Positions 39,961-49,210 of a stretch of 64,000 bases of DNA are shown here, piece by piece (within the stretch, counting starts at the first letter, position 1; every line of letters starts with the position of its first letter). Below the pieces are notes generated by a model, which did not search any database, was not told the DNA's origin, and was given only the letters and a program-made list of their open reading frames with translations. This DNA is from Stenotrophomonas maltophilia (GTDB lineage: Bacteria; Pseudomonadota; Gammaproteobacteria; Xanthomonadales; Xanthomonadaceae). Both the position numbers and the translations under genes were made by a program. The DNA lies in NCBI RefSeq assembly GCF_002799245.1, contig NZ_NEQV01000002.1, forward strand, positions 434,001 through 498,000, written 5' to 3'.

Positions 39961-42630
39961 ATGGAAGCACTCATAGCCCTGGTGGTACTGGTCCTGTTGG
40001 CCATCCCGCTGCTGCTGGTGGTGGCGCTGGTGATGATCGCCGGCCTGCGCCGCCGCGTCGCTGCGCTGGAAAGCGCGATGGCTGCCGCACCTGCCACCGT
40101 CAGGCCCGCCGCTACCGCGCCCACGCCTGAACGGGCTGCGCCCGCGCCCGCAGCCAGTGCCGATCCTCCGTTCCTGCGGCCGGCCGCCGCTGCTGCGCCG
40201 CAACCCCCGCAGTCACCGGTACGCGAAGCAGCGCCCAGCGAGGTGCCCGCTCCCCGTCCTGCCGCGCCACCGCCGGTACCGCCGGTGCCGATGCAGCCGC
40301 CGTTGCCTTCCGAACCGGCACTGCCCGGTTTCATCGAGCGCGGCATCGGTGCGGTCAAGCGCTGGTTCACCGAAGGCAACGTGCCGGTCAAGATCGGCAT
40401 GCTGGTGCTGCTGGCGGGTGTCGCTGCGCTGCTGAAGTACGTCAGCGACCAGGGCTGGCTGGTGTTGCCGATCGAGCTGCGCCTGGCCGGCATCACCGTG
40501 GGTGCGCTGGGCCTGCTGGCCTTCGGTTGGCACCAGCGCGAGCGCCGGCGCCTGTTTGCGCTGGCGTTGCAGGGCGGCGCCATTGGCGTACTGCTGCTGA
40601 CCATCTTCGCGGCATTCAAGCGCTTCGACCTGATTCCGCCGGGCTTGGCCTTCGTCAGCTCCATTGCACTGGTGGCCGGGCTGTGCGTGCTGGCGGTAGT
40701 GCAGAACTCGCGCACGCTGGCGGTGCTGGGCATCCTGGCCGGTTTCATGGCCCCGCTGTGGCTGTCCACCGGCAGTGGCAACCATGTGGGGCTGTTCAGC
40801 TATTACGCCGTGCTCAACGCGGGCATCTTCGCCATCGCCTGGTTCCGCCCATGGCGCGCGCTGAACCTGCTGGGCTTCGCCTTCACCTTCGGCATCGGCA
40901 CCTTCTGGGGCGCGCTGCAGTACGCACCGGACAAGTTCAGCAGCACCGAGCCGTTCCTGGTGCTGTTCTTCGTGTTCTACCTGCTGATACCGCTGTTGTA
41001 CGCGCGTCGCCAGCCGGCCGGACGTCGTGACCTGATCGATGGCAGCCTGGTGTTCGGCACGCCGCTGGTCGCGTTCTCGTTGCAGGCGGGCATGCTGCAC
41101 GAACAGCCGATGACGCTGGCACTGTGCGCGCTGGGCCTGGCCGCGATCTACGCGGTACTGGCGCGGGCACTGATCGCACGCGCGTCGTACACCGTGCTGG
41201 CGCAGTCGCATGCCGTGCTTGCGGTGGGCTTTGCCACGCTGGCGGTACCGCTGGCATTGTCGGCGCGCGCCACCGGTGCCGTGTTTGCACTGGAAGGTGC
41301 TGGCCTGGCCTGGTTGGGGCTGCGCCAGAAGCGCTGGCTGCCGCAGGTATCCGGCGCGTTGCTGCAGATTGGCGCTGCGTTCGCCTTCGTTGCCGGCGGC
41401 GACCACTGGCACGAAGACCTGCGCTTCCTGATCAACCCGACCGCCATTGGCGCCCTGTTGCTGGCCCTGGCGGGCTTCGCGTCGGCCTGGAGCTACCAGC
41501 GCAGGCCGCGTCATGAGGTCGCATTGGTGTACTACCTGTGGGGCCTGCTGTGGTGGCTGGGCGGCCTGGTCCATGAGATCACCCGTTTCTTCCCATACCG
41601 CACCGAAGTGGATGCGTTGCTGGTGCTGGCCGCGGTCACGGCATGGCTGGCCGCCGAAGTGCAGCGTCGCCAGCCGGCGCGTGCGCTGGGCGTGACTGCG
41701 CTGGCCATGCTCGCGCTGGGCTTCCCGCTGGCACTGATGCAGAGCGATGCGCACCACCAGCCGTTTGCCGGCTATGGCGCGCTGGCCTGGGCGGTGTTCG
41801 CGGTGCTGGGCGTGCGTACCCTGCTGTGCCTGCGCCAGGGCGGCGATACCGTGGCCCGCATCGCGCAGTTCCTGTGGTGGCTGCTGTGGCCGTCGCTGCT
41901 TTCGCTGCTGGCCCTGTGGGGCGGTGGCGAAGCCGATCTGGCGCAGGGCTGGACCACCCTGCTGGTGACCTTGCCGTGGCTGCTGATGGCGGCATTGTCG
42001 CTGTGGCGCTGGAACGCGCTGCGCTGGCCGCTGGGACAGGCCTTTGACAGCGTGCGCGTGCCGCTGCAGTGCGTGCTGTTCGGCCTGCTGTCGATCGGCT
42101 GGCTGTTCGGCCAGCTGCTGCCGGGCGACGCTGCGCCGCTGTTGTGGCTGCCGGTGCTGAATCCGGCCGAGATCGGCCAATGGGTGAGCCTGTTGCTGCT
42201 GGCGCGCTGGCTGTACAGCGACCAGGCACCGCAGGCATTGCTGGATATCCGCATGCCGTTGCTGGCACTGGCGGCCTTCGTCGCGCTGACCAGCCTGGTG
42301 CTGCATGGCGTGCACCAGTGGGGTGGCCTGGCGTGGAACGCGTCGATGATGCGCTTCAGCCTGGCGCAGACCAGCCTGACCGTGCTGTGGAGCGTGCTCG
42401 GCGTGATTGCCTGGGTATGGGGTTCGCGTCGTGGCCAGCGTGTGCTGTGGATGGTCGGTGCCGTGCTGATGGGCGTGGTGCTGGCCAAGCTGGTTGTTGT
42501 CGATCGCCAGCACCTGGGCAATCTGCTGGGCATCGCATCGTTCATCGCCTACGGCCTGCTGTGCACGGTCGTGGGTTATCTGGCACCGGCACCGCCGAGC
42601 GCGGCGCCGACCGTGGAGGAAAAACAATGA
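39961..42630 (+). CDS. DUF2339 polytopic membrane protein
   Basis: This large, 889-residue membrane protein has no known function. After an N-terminal helix (about 3-27) comes an Ala/Pro-rich cytoplasmic linker (about 40-120). Then follow some two dozen hydrophobic segments from residue 145 to the end, including the family landmarks GNVPVKIGMLVLLAGVAALLKY and ILAGFMAPLW. Many His, Trp and Arg residues lie near membrane edges. The start ATG has no clear Shine-Dalgarno. The 3' end has a strong Shine-Dalgarno (GGAGGA) for, and a 4-nt overlap with, the DUF3999 gene, with which DUF2339 genes commonly pair. Confidence 0.9.
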   Translation: MEALIALVVLVLLAIPLLLVVALVMIAGLRRRVAALESAMAAAPATVRPAATAPTPERAAPAPAASADPPFLRPAAAAAPQPPQSPVREAAPSEVPAPRPAAPPPVPPVPMQPPLPSEPALPGFIERGIGAVKRWFTEGNVPVKIGMLVLLAGVAALLKYVSDQGWLVLPIELRLAGITVGALGLLAFGWHQRERRRLFALALQGGAIGVLLLTIFAAFKRFDLIPPGLAFVSSIALVAGLCVLAVVQNSRTLAVLGILAGFMAPLWLSTGSGNHVGLFSYYAVLNAGIFAIAWFRPWRALNLLGFAFTFGIGTFWGALQYAPDKFSSTEPFLVLFFVFYLLIPLLYARRQPAGRRDLIDGSLVFGTPLVAFSLQAGMLHEQPMTLALCALGLAAIYAVLARALIARASYTVLAQSHAVLAVGFATLAVPLALSARATGAVFALEGAGLAWLGLRQKRWLPQVSGALLQIGAAFAFVAGGDHWHEDLRFLINPTAIGALLLALAGFASAWSYQRRPRHEVALVYYLWGLLWWLGGLVHEITRFFPYRTEVDALLVLAAVTAWLAAEVQRRQPARALGVTALAMLALGFPLALMQSDAHHQPFAGYGALAWAVFAVLGVRTLLCLRQGGDTVARIAQFLWWLLWPSLLSLLALWGGGEADLAQGWTTLLVTLPWLLMAALSLWRWNALRWPLGQAFDSVRVPLQCVLFGLLSIGWLFGQLLPGDAAPLLWLPVLNPAEIGQWVSLLLLARWLYSDQAPQALLDIRMPLLALAAFVALTSLVLHGVHQWGGLAWNASMMRFSLAQTSLTVLWSVLGVIAWVWGSRRGQRVLWMVGAVLMGVVLAKLVVVDRQHLGNLLGIASFIAYGLLCTVVGYLAPAPPSAAPTVEEKQ

Positions 42631-44003
42631 GGAAGTGGAGCAGGGCGCTGCTGCCGGCGATGCTCGGCATGCTGGCCGCCGTCGTGGTGCAGGCGGCCGA
42701 TTACCGCACCCAATATGCCGAGCAATGGCCGCTGACCTTGTCCAGTGCGCAGTCCGGTGCCTACCGTATCGTGCTGGAGCCGGCGATCTACCGCCGTGCG
42801 GTGACTGCCGACCTCAGCGATCTGCAGGTGTTCAATGCGGCCAGCCAGTTGTTGCCGTCGGCACTGCTGGCACCGGACCAGCCGCTGGCGCAGCCGCCGG
42901 TACAACGTGAACTGCCCTGGTTCGCGCTGCCGCCGCTGGCCGATGCACAGCGCAACGATCTGCAGCTGCTGACCGAGCGCGATACCGACGGACGCGTGCG
43001 CCGGGTCGAAGCACGGGTGAGTGGCGGGACGGCGGCGAACGGGCAGGGAGGCTGGCTGATCGACGCCAGCATGCTCGACCAGCAGCCGTTGGCGGCGCTG
43101 GTGCTGGACTGGGCCGACAGCGGCCAGCCGCTGCAGGCGCAGGTGCAGCTGGATGCCAGTGACGACCTGCAGCATTGGCGCTTGATTGGCCGCGACGTGC
43201 CGCTGGTGGATCTGCAGCGCGCGGGCAAGCGCCTGCTGCAGCGTCGCCTGCAGGTGGACGGCACCGCACGCTACCTGCGCATCCTGGCGCAGGGCGATTC
43301 GCGCCTGCCGACCCTGCGTGGCGTACTGGCGGAACTGCCGCCAGCGCCGGCGACGCTGCCGTGGGAATGGCTGTCGCTGGAGCCGACGTCGAAGGGCAAG
43401 GGCGAGTACACCTTCGAGATGGATGGCCGGTTCCCGGTGGCGCGCGCCGACGTGTCCAGCACCGACAACAGCCTGGTGCAATGGACGCTGTTCAGTCGCG
43501 ATGACGAGAGTGCGGAGTGGCAGCGTCGCAGCGCACCGTGGATCGCCTACCAGGTGCAGCAGGGCACGCAGGGCCAGCGCCAGCAGTCGGCGGCACAGGC
43601 GCTGGGCGGTGTGCATCGCGACCGCTACTGGAAGCTGGTGGCGAATCCGGCGGAAACCGCCACCGCACCCACGCTGCGCCTGGGTTACCAACCGGAAGTG
43701 CTGGTGTTCCTGAGCCAGGGTGCGGCGCCCTACGCACTGGCAGTGGGCAGCGCGACCGCGCGCCGCACCGACGCGCCGATCGGGGTGCTGATCGAGGAAC
43801 TGCGGCAGCGCAATGATCCGTCGTGGCAGCCGACGCTGGCGCGCCTGGAAGGCAGCCCGGAACCGCTGGCGGGCGACGCAGCGTTGAAGCCGCAGCATGA
43901 CTGGAAGGCGTGGCTGTTGTGGGCGCTGCTGGGTCTGGGCGTGCTGGTGGTGGGTGGGTTGGCGCTCAGCCTGCTGAAGCAGAAGCCTGCGCCTTCGGCG
44001 TAG
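42627..44003 (+). CDS. DUF3999 periplasmic protein with C-terminal anchor
   Basis: The 458-residue protein is the regular partner of DUF2339. A signal peptide (about 1-24, LGMLAAVVVQAAD) precedes a mainly beta-strand periplasmic part of about 400 residues, with segments such as YRIVLEPAIYRRAVTADLSDLQVFNA and LQVDGTARYLRILAQ that resemble sugar- or discoidin-like beta sandwiches. One helix near 425-447 (WLLWALLGLGVLVVGGLALSLL) anchors it, leaving a short Lys/Pro cytoplasmic end. Translational coupling to DUF2339 suggests a two-component membrane complex; its substrate or role is unknown. Confidence 0.88.
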   Translation: MRKWSRALLPAMLGMLAAVVVQAADYRTQYAEQWPLTLSSAQSGAYRIVLEPAIYRRAVTADLSDLQVFNAASQLLPSALLAPDQPLAQPPVQRELPWFALPPLADAQRNDLQLLTERDTDGRVRRVEARVSGGTAANGQGGWLIDASMLDQQPLAALVLDWADSGQPLQAQVQLDASDDLQHWRLIGRDVPLVDLQRAGKRLLQRRLQVDGTARYLRILAQGDSRLPTLRGVLAELPPAPATLPWEWLSLEPTSKGKGEYTFEMDGRFPVARADVSSTDNSLVQWTLFSRDDESAEWQRRSAPWIAYQVQQGTQGQRQQSAAQALGGVHRDRYWKLVANPAETATAPTLRLGYQPEVLVFLSQGAAPYALAVGSATARRTDAPIGVLIEELRQRNDPSWQPTLARLEGSPEPLAGDAALKPQHDWKAWLLWALLGLGVLVVGGLALSLLKQKPAPSA

Positions 44004-44142
44004 TTTGCGGCGAACGGCGCAGCCCCTCGGGGGTGGGGGCGTGTAAAGCAAAAGCCGTGCTTGGCCGGGCGGGGTGGGTTCGCGTCCACCCACGGAAGAG
44101 AAAGAAGAGCAAGAGCAAAAGCAGCTTGGCTGCGCGCTCCTT

Positions 44143-44208
44143 GTAGAGCCGAGCCCATGCTCGGCTGCTGTTCGCGGTAGATCCAGCCGAGCACGGGCTC
44201 GGCTCTAC
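44143..44208 (+). repeat. GTAG palindromic repeat (SMAG-type dimer)
   Basis: The element starts GTAGAGCCGAGCCCATGCTC and ends CGGGCTCGGCTCTAC. An internal GTAGATCCA lies between the arms. It is in the 345-nt gap between the DUF3999 gene and pgk, which also holds a purine-rich AAGAG/CAAAAGC stretch (44097-44131). Confidence 0.92.
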
Positions 44209-44225
44209 AGAACAGCAGTACCCTC

Positions 44226-44244
44226 GGGGTCAGATCCGTTTTCC
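44226..44244 (+). repeat. Half copy of the GGGGTC palindrome family
   Basis: GGGGTCAGATCCGTTTTCC matches one arm of the 51226 and 28775 elements but has no facing arm, so it is a truncated copy. Confidence 0.65.
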
Positions 44245-44293
44245 TGCGCCTCTGCCTGCCGCAGGCATCGGCCCTCCCACCACCCGCACCCGA

Positions 44294-44299
44294 TACAAT
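44294..44299 (+). promoter_or_regulatory. Predicted -10 box of pgk
   Basis: TACAAT lies 49 nt before the pgk start. No good -35 hexamer is visible at the expected distance. Confidence 0.45.
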
Positions 44300-44348
44300 G
44301 GCCGCCTGCCGTAGCCCGGCATCCCGTCCCTGAGCCAAAGAGTTGCCC

Positions 44349-45524
44349 ATGTCCATCGTCCGCATGACCGACCTCGACCTCTCCGGCAAGCGCGTGCTGA
44401 TCCGCCAGGATCTGAACGTGCCGATCGAGAATGGCCGCATCACCTCCGAACAGCGCATCACCGCTTCGCTGCCGACGCTCAAGCGCGCGCTGGAGCAGGG
44501 TGCGGCGGTGATGGTCACCTCGCACCTGGGGCGCCCGAAGGAAGGCGTGTGGAGCGAGGCCGACTCGCTGGCGCCGGTCGCCCAGCGCCTGTCCGAGCTG
44601 CTCGGCCGCGAGGTTCCGCTGGTGCGTGACTGGGTCGACGGTGTCGACGTGCAGCCGGGCCAGCTGGTGCTGCTGGAAAACTGCCGCATGAATGTTGGCG
44701 AGGGCAAGGACGACGAGGCCCTGTCGAAGAAGTACGCCGCCCTGTGCGACGTGTTCGTGATGGATGCCTTCGGTACCGCGCATCGTGCGCAGGCTTCCAC
44801 CCATGGTGTCATCCGCTTCGCCCCGGTCGCTGCCGGTGGCCCGCTGCTGATGGCCGAGCTGGACGCGCTGGCGCAGGCGCTGGATGCACCGGCCAAGCCG
44901 CTGCTGGCCATCGTCGCCGGCAGCAAGGTCAGCACCAAGCTGGAACTGCTGGCCAACCTGGTCGGCAAGGTCGACCAGCTGATCGTCGGTGGTGGCATCG
45001 CCAACACCTTCATCGCCGCTGCGGGCTACAACGTCGGCAAGTCGCTGTACGAGCCGGACCTGCTGGACACCGCGAAGAAGATCGTGGCCGACGCCAAGGC
45101 GCGTGGCGCCGACATCCCGCTGCCGGTCGACGTGGTCACCGCCAAGCAGTTCATGCCCGATGCCATTGCCGAAGTGAAGGCGGTCGACGCCGTTGCCGAA
45201 GACGACCTGATCCTGGACATCGGCCCGCAGACCGCCGCGCAGTATGCGCAGCTGATCGAGAAGGCCGGCACCGTGGTCTGGAACGGTCCGGTCGGTGTGT
45301 TCGAGTTCGAGGCCTTCAGCAAGGGCACCGAAGCGCTGGCCCGCGCCATCGCCAGCTCGAAGGCGTTCTCCATCGCCGGCGGCGGCGACACCCTGGCCGC
45401 GGTCGACAAGTTCGATATCGCCAGGCAGGTCAGCTACATCTCCACTGGCGGTGGTGCGTTCCTGGAGTTCCTGGAAGGCAAGACCCTGCCGGCCGTCGCC
45501 GCACTCGACGCGCGCGGCGCATGA
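44349..45524 (+). CDS. pgk: Phosphoglycerate kinase
   Basis: This enzyme transfers the acyl phosphate of 1,3-bisphosphoglycerate to ADP in glycolysis. The 391-residue protein has the N-domain substrate loop [25 protein letters not shown], the GSKVSTK nucleotide segment (here [12 protein letters not shown]), [10 protein letters not shown] and the hinge/ATP loop [12 protein letters not shown]. The ATG at 44349 gives [11 protein letters not shown]; a TTG two codons earlier is less likely. Its last bases overlap the start of a HAD phosphatase gene (ATGA), an unusual translational coupling for a glycolytic gene. Confidence 0.96.
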   Translation: MSIVRMTDLDLSGKRVLIRQDLNVPIENGRITSEQRITASLPTLKRALEQGAAVMVTSHLGRPKEGVWSEADSLAPVAQRLSELLGREVPLVRDWVDGVDVQPGQLVLLENCRMNVGEGKDDEALSKKYAALCDVFVMDAFGTAHRAQASTHGVIRFAPVAAGGPLLMAELDALAQALDAPAKPLLAIVAGSKVSTKLELLANLVGKVDQLIVGGGIANTFIAAAGYNVGKSLYEPDLLDTAKKIVADAKARGADIPLPVDVVTAKQFMPDAIAEVKAVDAVAEDDLILDIGPQTAAQYAQLIEKAGTVVWNGPVGVFEFEAFSKGTEALARAIASSKAFSIAGGGDTLAAVDKFDIARQVSYISTGGGAFLEFLEGKTLPAVAALDARGA

Positions 45525-46174
45525 GTGCCGATCGCAGCAAGGATGTCCTGTTCTTCGACCTCGACGGCACGTTGATCGATTCGCAGGTGGGCATCACTGC
45601 CTGCATCGCCTATGCGTTGCAGAAGATGGACCATCCGGTGCCGCCGCAGGAGACGCTGCTGGGCTGGATCGGCCCGTCGCTGCGTACCACTTTCGCGCCG
45701 CTGTTCGTCGAACCGGCGCGGGTGGAACAGGCGGTGGGCTACTACCGTGAGCGCTTCGACGTCGAAGGCTGGCGCGAACATACGGTGTACCCGCAGGTGG
45801 AAGACACGCTGCGCACACTGCATGGCCGTGGCCACCGGTTGGCGGTGGTCACCGCCAAGAACGAGCCGCACGCGCGCCGCATCCTCGCCCACCTGCCGTT
45901 TGGCGGGCTGTTCGAGGAGATCGTCGGTTCCACCCTGGATGGCTCGCGCAGCCACAAGCCGGAACTGGTCGGCGAGGCGTTGCGCCGGCTGCAGGTGCAG
46001 CCCGCGCAGTGCTGGATGATCGGTGACCGGCGCATGGACATCGAAGGCGCGCGCCACCACGGCCTGCGCAGTGTCGGTGTGCTGTGGGGCTTTGGCGGTG
46101 AGGCGGAATTGACCGAAGCCGGTGCCAGCCAGCTCGCACGTGAGCCGGCGCAGCTGGAAACACTGCTGGCCTAG
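45521..46174 (+). CDS. HAD-superfamily hydrolase, phosphoglycolate phosphatase-like
   Basis: The 217-residue HAD enzyme has motif [13 protein letters not shown] (nucleophile and acid Asp), motif II VVTAKN, motif III Lys in [14 protein letters not shown] and motif [18 protein letters not shown]. The alpha-helical cap between motifs I and II is of the Gph/PGMB kind. Likely substrates are phosphoglycolate or a related small phosphate, but family members vary widely. The 4-nt overlap with pgk suggests it cleans up a side product of, or metabolite near, lower glycolysis; that is inference. Confidence 0.87.
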   Translation: MSADRSKDVLFFDLDGTLIDSQVGITACIAYALQKMDHPVPPQETLLGWIGPSLRTTFAPLFVEPARVEQAVGYYRERFDVEGWREHTVYPQVEDTLRTLHGRGHRLAVVTAKNEPHARRILAHLPFGGLFEEIVGSTLDGSRSHKPELVGEALRRLQVQPAQCWMIGDRRMDIEGARHHGLRSVGVLWGFGGEAELTEAGASQLAREPAQLETLLA

Positions 46175-46180
46175 GCTCCT

Positions 46181-46244
46181 GTAGAGCCGGGCCCATGCTC
46201 GGCTGTTTCGGTACAGGCCCAGCCGAGGATGGGTCTGGCTCTAC
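46181..46244 (+). repeat. GTAG palindromic repeat (SMAG-type dimer)
   Basis: The element begins GTAGAGCCGGGCCCATGCTC and ends GGGTCTGGCTCTAC, with several mismatches between arms. It lies directly after the HAD gene and before the pyk promoter region. Confidence 0.88.
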
Positions 46245-46384
46245 AGAACTCCCTGCGCCAGCGTATGTCCGGACGATGTCTGTTCCATGACCCGCGAAGT
46301 CAGGTAGCACAAGGCTGTAACCGTATACATGCGGCGTGAAGGATGTGCTAATTTCCGTTCTTTATCGGGAGAGGCCCATCCACC

Positions 46385-47851
46385 ATGTTCGAGCGTCAGC
46401 GTCGCACCAAGATCCTTGCCACCCTCGGCCCGGCCACTGATCCGCCGGGCGTGCTGGAGGATCTGTTCCGCGCCGGCGTCAATGTGGTGCGCCTGAACTT
46501 CAGCCATGGTGATCCGTCCGGCCAGGCCAAGCGTGCCGCCGATGTGCGTGCTGCTGCGGCCCGCGTGGGCGTGGAAGTGGGCATCCTGGCCGACCTGCCG
46601 GGCCCGAAGATCCGCATCGAGCGCTTCGCCGAAGGCAAGGTGCAGCTGAAGGCCGGTGACCGTTTCGACCTGATCGCCAGCGAGAACGCCGGCCCGGGCA
46701 CTGCCAGCCAGGTGGGCGTGAGCTACCTCGGCCTGCCGCAGGACGTGGGCCCGGGTGATGTGCTGCTGCTCGACGACGGCCTGATGCAGTTGCAGGTGGT
46801 GGAAGTGCAGGGTGACCGCATCGTCAACACGGTGCTCAACGATGGCGTGCTGTCCGACCGCAAGGGCCTGAACAAGCAGGGTGGCGGCCTGTCGCTGGGT
46901 GCGCTGACCGAGCGCGACAAGGAACTGATCGGCATCGTTGCCAAGATCGGCGTGGACTTCATTGCCGTGTCGTTCTGCCGCAACGCGCAGGACATGAACG
47001 ACGCGCGCGACATCGCCCGCTCGCACGGCTGTGATGCCGCGCTGGTGTCGAAGATCGAGCGCACCGAGGCCATCGAGAACCTGGAAGAAATCGTCGAGGC
47101 CAGCGATGTGGTGATGGTCGCCCGTGGCGATCTTGGCGTGGAAATCGGCGATGCCGAGCTGCCGGGCCTGCAGAAGAAGATCATCAAGGCCTCGCTGGCG
47201 CAGAACAAGGTGGTGATCACCGCCACGCAGATGCTGCAGTCGATGGTGGAAAGCCCGATCCCGACCCGTGCCGAAGTGCTGGACGTGGCCAACTCGGTCA
47301 TCGACGGTACCGATGCGGTGATGCTGTCGGCGGAAACCGCCGCCGGTGCCTACCCGGTCAAGGCCGTGGAAGCGATGGCACGCATCTGCCTGGGCGCCGA
47401 GCGCCAGTTCCAGACCGAGACCGACTTCAATGCCTCGCCGCGCAATCTGGAACGTGCCGACCAGGCGATTGCCATGGCCACCATGTTCCTGTCCCAGCAC
47501 GTGGGCGTGCGCGCGATCGTGGCCATGACCGAATCCGGTGGTACCGCACGCTACCTGTCGCGTTTCCGCGCCAAGGCACCGGTGTTCGCAGTGACCCGCC
47601 ATGATGGCGCGCGTCGCCAGATGGCGCTGATGCGCGATGTCTACCCGATCAACTTCGACAGCCGCGGCCTGACCCCGCGCGAAGCCGCGCGCGGCAGCAT
47701 CCGCCTGCTGGTCGAATCCGAACTGCTGCAGGCCGGTGACCGCGTCGTGTTCACCAGCGGCGAGCACATGGAAACCCTGGGTGCGACCAACACCCTGCGT
47801 CTTCTGGAAGTGGGTGAAGACGGCCGCGCCAGCGGCCTGGGCGACCTGTAA
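46385..47851 (+). CDS. pyk: Pyruvate kinase
   Basis: This enzyme makes pyruvate and ATP from phosphoenolpyruvate. The 488-residue protein begins RRTKILATLGPATDPP and has VNVVRLNFSHGDP and ILADLPGPKIRIERF. The catalytic segment is VSKIERTEAIENLEEI with the metal-binding VMVARGDLGVEIG, and the TATQMLQSMVESPIPTRAEVLDVANSVIDGTDAVMLS block follows. A C-terminal regulatory domain runs from about 355. AGGGAGAGG-like purines lie upstream of the ATG. It is the only pyruvate kinase in this window. Confidence 0.97.
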   Translation: MFERQRRTKILATLGPATDPPGVLEDLFRAGVNVVRLNFSHGDPSGQAKRAADVRAAAARVGVEVGILADLPGPKIRIERFAEGKVQLKAGDRFDLIASENAGPGTASQVGVSYLGLPQDVGPGDVLLLDDGLMQLQVVEVQGDRIVNTVLNDGVLSDRKGLNKQGGGLSLGALTERDKELIGIVAKIGVDFIAVSFCRNAQDMNDARDIARSHGCDAALVSKIERTEAIENLEEIVEASDVVMVARGDLGVEIGDAELPGLQKKIIKASLAQNKVVITATQMLQSMVESPIPTRAEVLDVANSVIDGTDAVMLSAETAAGAYPVKAVEAMARICLGAERQFQTETDFNASPRNLERADQAIAMATMFLSQHVGVRAIVAMTESGGTARYLSRFRAKAPVFAVTRHDGARRQMALMRDVYPINFDSRGLTPREAARGSIRLLVESELLQAGDRVVFTSGEHMETLGATNTLRLLEVGEDGRASGLGDL

Positions 47852-47882
47852 GCCCTGGCGGTCGGGTCGGCGCTGCCAATCT

Positions 47883-47954
47883 GGGGTCAGAGCCCCTGCG
47901 GGGATCTGACCCCGTACTGACCAGGGGTCAGATCCCCGCAGGGGCTCTGACCCC
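47883..47954 (+). repeat. Perfect 31-bp inverted repeat, GGGGTCAG type
   Basis: Left arm 47883-47913 (GGGGTCAGAGCCCCTGCGGG...) and right arm 47924-47954 are exact complements around a 10-nt centre, GTACTGACCA. Each arm is itself palindromic in outline (GGGGTCAGA...TCTGACCCC). It may serve as a terminator after pyk. The ends match the GGGGTC family but the middle differs. Confidence 0.88.
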
Positions 47955-48076
47955 ATGCCGCAGGACATCCTTTGTCCTGCCACAGACGTGGAAGCGTTTC
48001 CATCCTGTCCTCCACGGCGAGGCAACGGGCCGCGGGGCTATACTTACGTTTTTCCCGCACCCGCCACAGGAAATAC

Positions 48077-49081
48077 ATGAGCATCGAACAGCTGGCTGAA
48101 ACCGCCCAGGCCATGGTCGCCCCGGGCAAGGGCATCATCGCGATCGACGAATCCACCGCTACCATCGCCAAGCGTTTCGCCGGCGTCGGTATCGAGAACA
48201 CCGAGGAGAACCGTCGCGCCTACCGCGAGCTGCTGCTGACCACGCCGAAGCTCAACGAGCACATTTCCGGCGCCATCCTGTACGACGAAACCATCCGCCA
48301 GTCGACCAAGGACGGCGTGCCGTTCGCCAAGTACATGGCCGACCACGGCATGATTCCGGGCATCAAGGTGGACAAGGGTGCGCACCCGCTGGCCGGCTGC
48401 CCGGGCGAGCTGGTGACCGAAGGCCTCGATGGCCTGCGTGAGCGCCTGCAGGAGTACTACAAGCTGGGCGCGCGCTTCGCCAAGTGGCGTGCGGTCATCA
48501 ACATCGGCGAGAGCATCCCGTCGGGTACCTGCATCGAGTCCAACGCCCATGCGCTGGCCCGCTATGCAGCGCTGTGCCAGGAATGCGGCCTGGTGCCGAT
48601 GGTCGAGCCGGAAGTGATCATGGACGGCGACCACGACATCGAGACCTGCTACGAAGTCACCGAAGCCACCCTGCGTTCGCTGTTCGATGCCCTGTACCAG
48701 CAGAACGTGCTGCTGGAAGGCACCATCCTGAAGGCGTCGATGGTCATCTCCGGCAAGGGCTGCGATGAGCAGGCCGACGTCGAGGAAGTGGCCGAGTCGA
48801 CCGTGATGTGCCTGAAGAGCACCGTGCCGGCGATCCTGCCGGGCGTGGTGTTCCTGTCCGGTGGCCAGAGCGACGAGCAGTCCACCGAGCACCTGAACGC
48901 GATGAACCAGCTGGGCAACCTGCCGTGGCCGCTGAGCTTCTCCTACGGCCGCGCCATGCAGCAGGCCGCGCTGAAGCTGTGGGCCAAGGACATGAAGGGC
49001 AACTACGCTGCTGCCCAGAAGACCGTGTACGAGCGCGCCAAGGACAACGGCCTGGCCGCGCTGGGCAAGTGGAACGGTTGA
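48077..49081 (+). CDS. Class I fructose-bisphosphate aldolase
   Basis: This enzyme cleaves fructose 1,6-bisphosphate into two triose phosphates through a Schiff base. The 334-residue protein resembles the class I aldolases otherwise best known from eukaryotes: GKGIIAIDESTATIAKRFAGVGIENTEENRRAYRELL at the start, KWRAVINIGE, VEPEVIMDGDHDIETC, the Schiff-base Lys219 in GTILKASMVISGKG, and FLSGGQSDEQSTEHLNAMN. AGGAA lies 6 nt before the ATG. It stands alone with its own terminator, near pyk. Confidence 0.95.
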   Translation: MSIEQLAETAQAMVAPGKGIIAIDESTATIAKRFAGVGIENTEENRRAYRELLLTTPKLNEHISGAILYDETIRQSTKDGVPFAKYMADHGMIPGIKVDKGAHPLAGCPGELVTEGLDGLRERLQEYYKLGARFAKWRAVINIGESIPSGTCIESNAHALARYAALCQECGLVPMVEPEVIMDGDHDIETCYEVTEATLRSLFDALYQQNVLLEGTILKASMVISGKGCDEQADVEEVAESTVMCLKSTVPAILPGVVFLSGGQSDEQSTEHLNAMNQLGNLPWPLSFSYGRAMQQAALKLWAKDMKGNYAAAQKTVYERAKDNGLAALGKWNG

Positions 49082-49109
49082 TCCGTCCCGTTGCAGGATG
49101 AACAGGGCA

Positions 49110-49138
49110 ACGCCGGCTTTACGCCGGCGTTTGCTTTT
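49110..49138 (+). terminator. Intrinsic terminator after the aldolase
   Basis: The 8-bp stem ACGCCGGC / GCCGGCGT has a TTTAC loop and is followed by TTGCTTTT. Confidence 0.9.
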
Positions 49139-49210
49139 GCGGGTATCTTTTCCGCCCCCGCGTGCCCGGCCGGCATGCGGGAACTACATGGAAGGCCAAG
49201 GAGAAACAAC

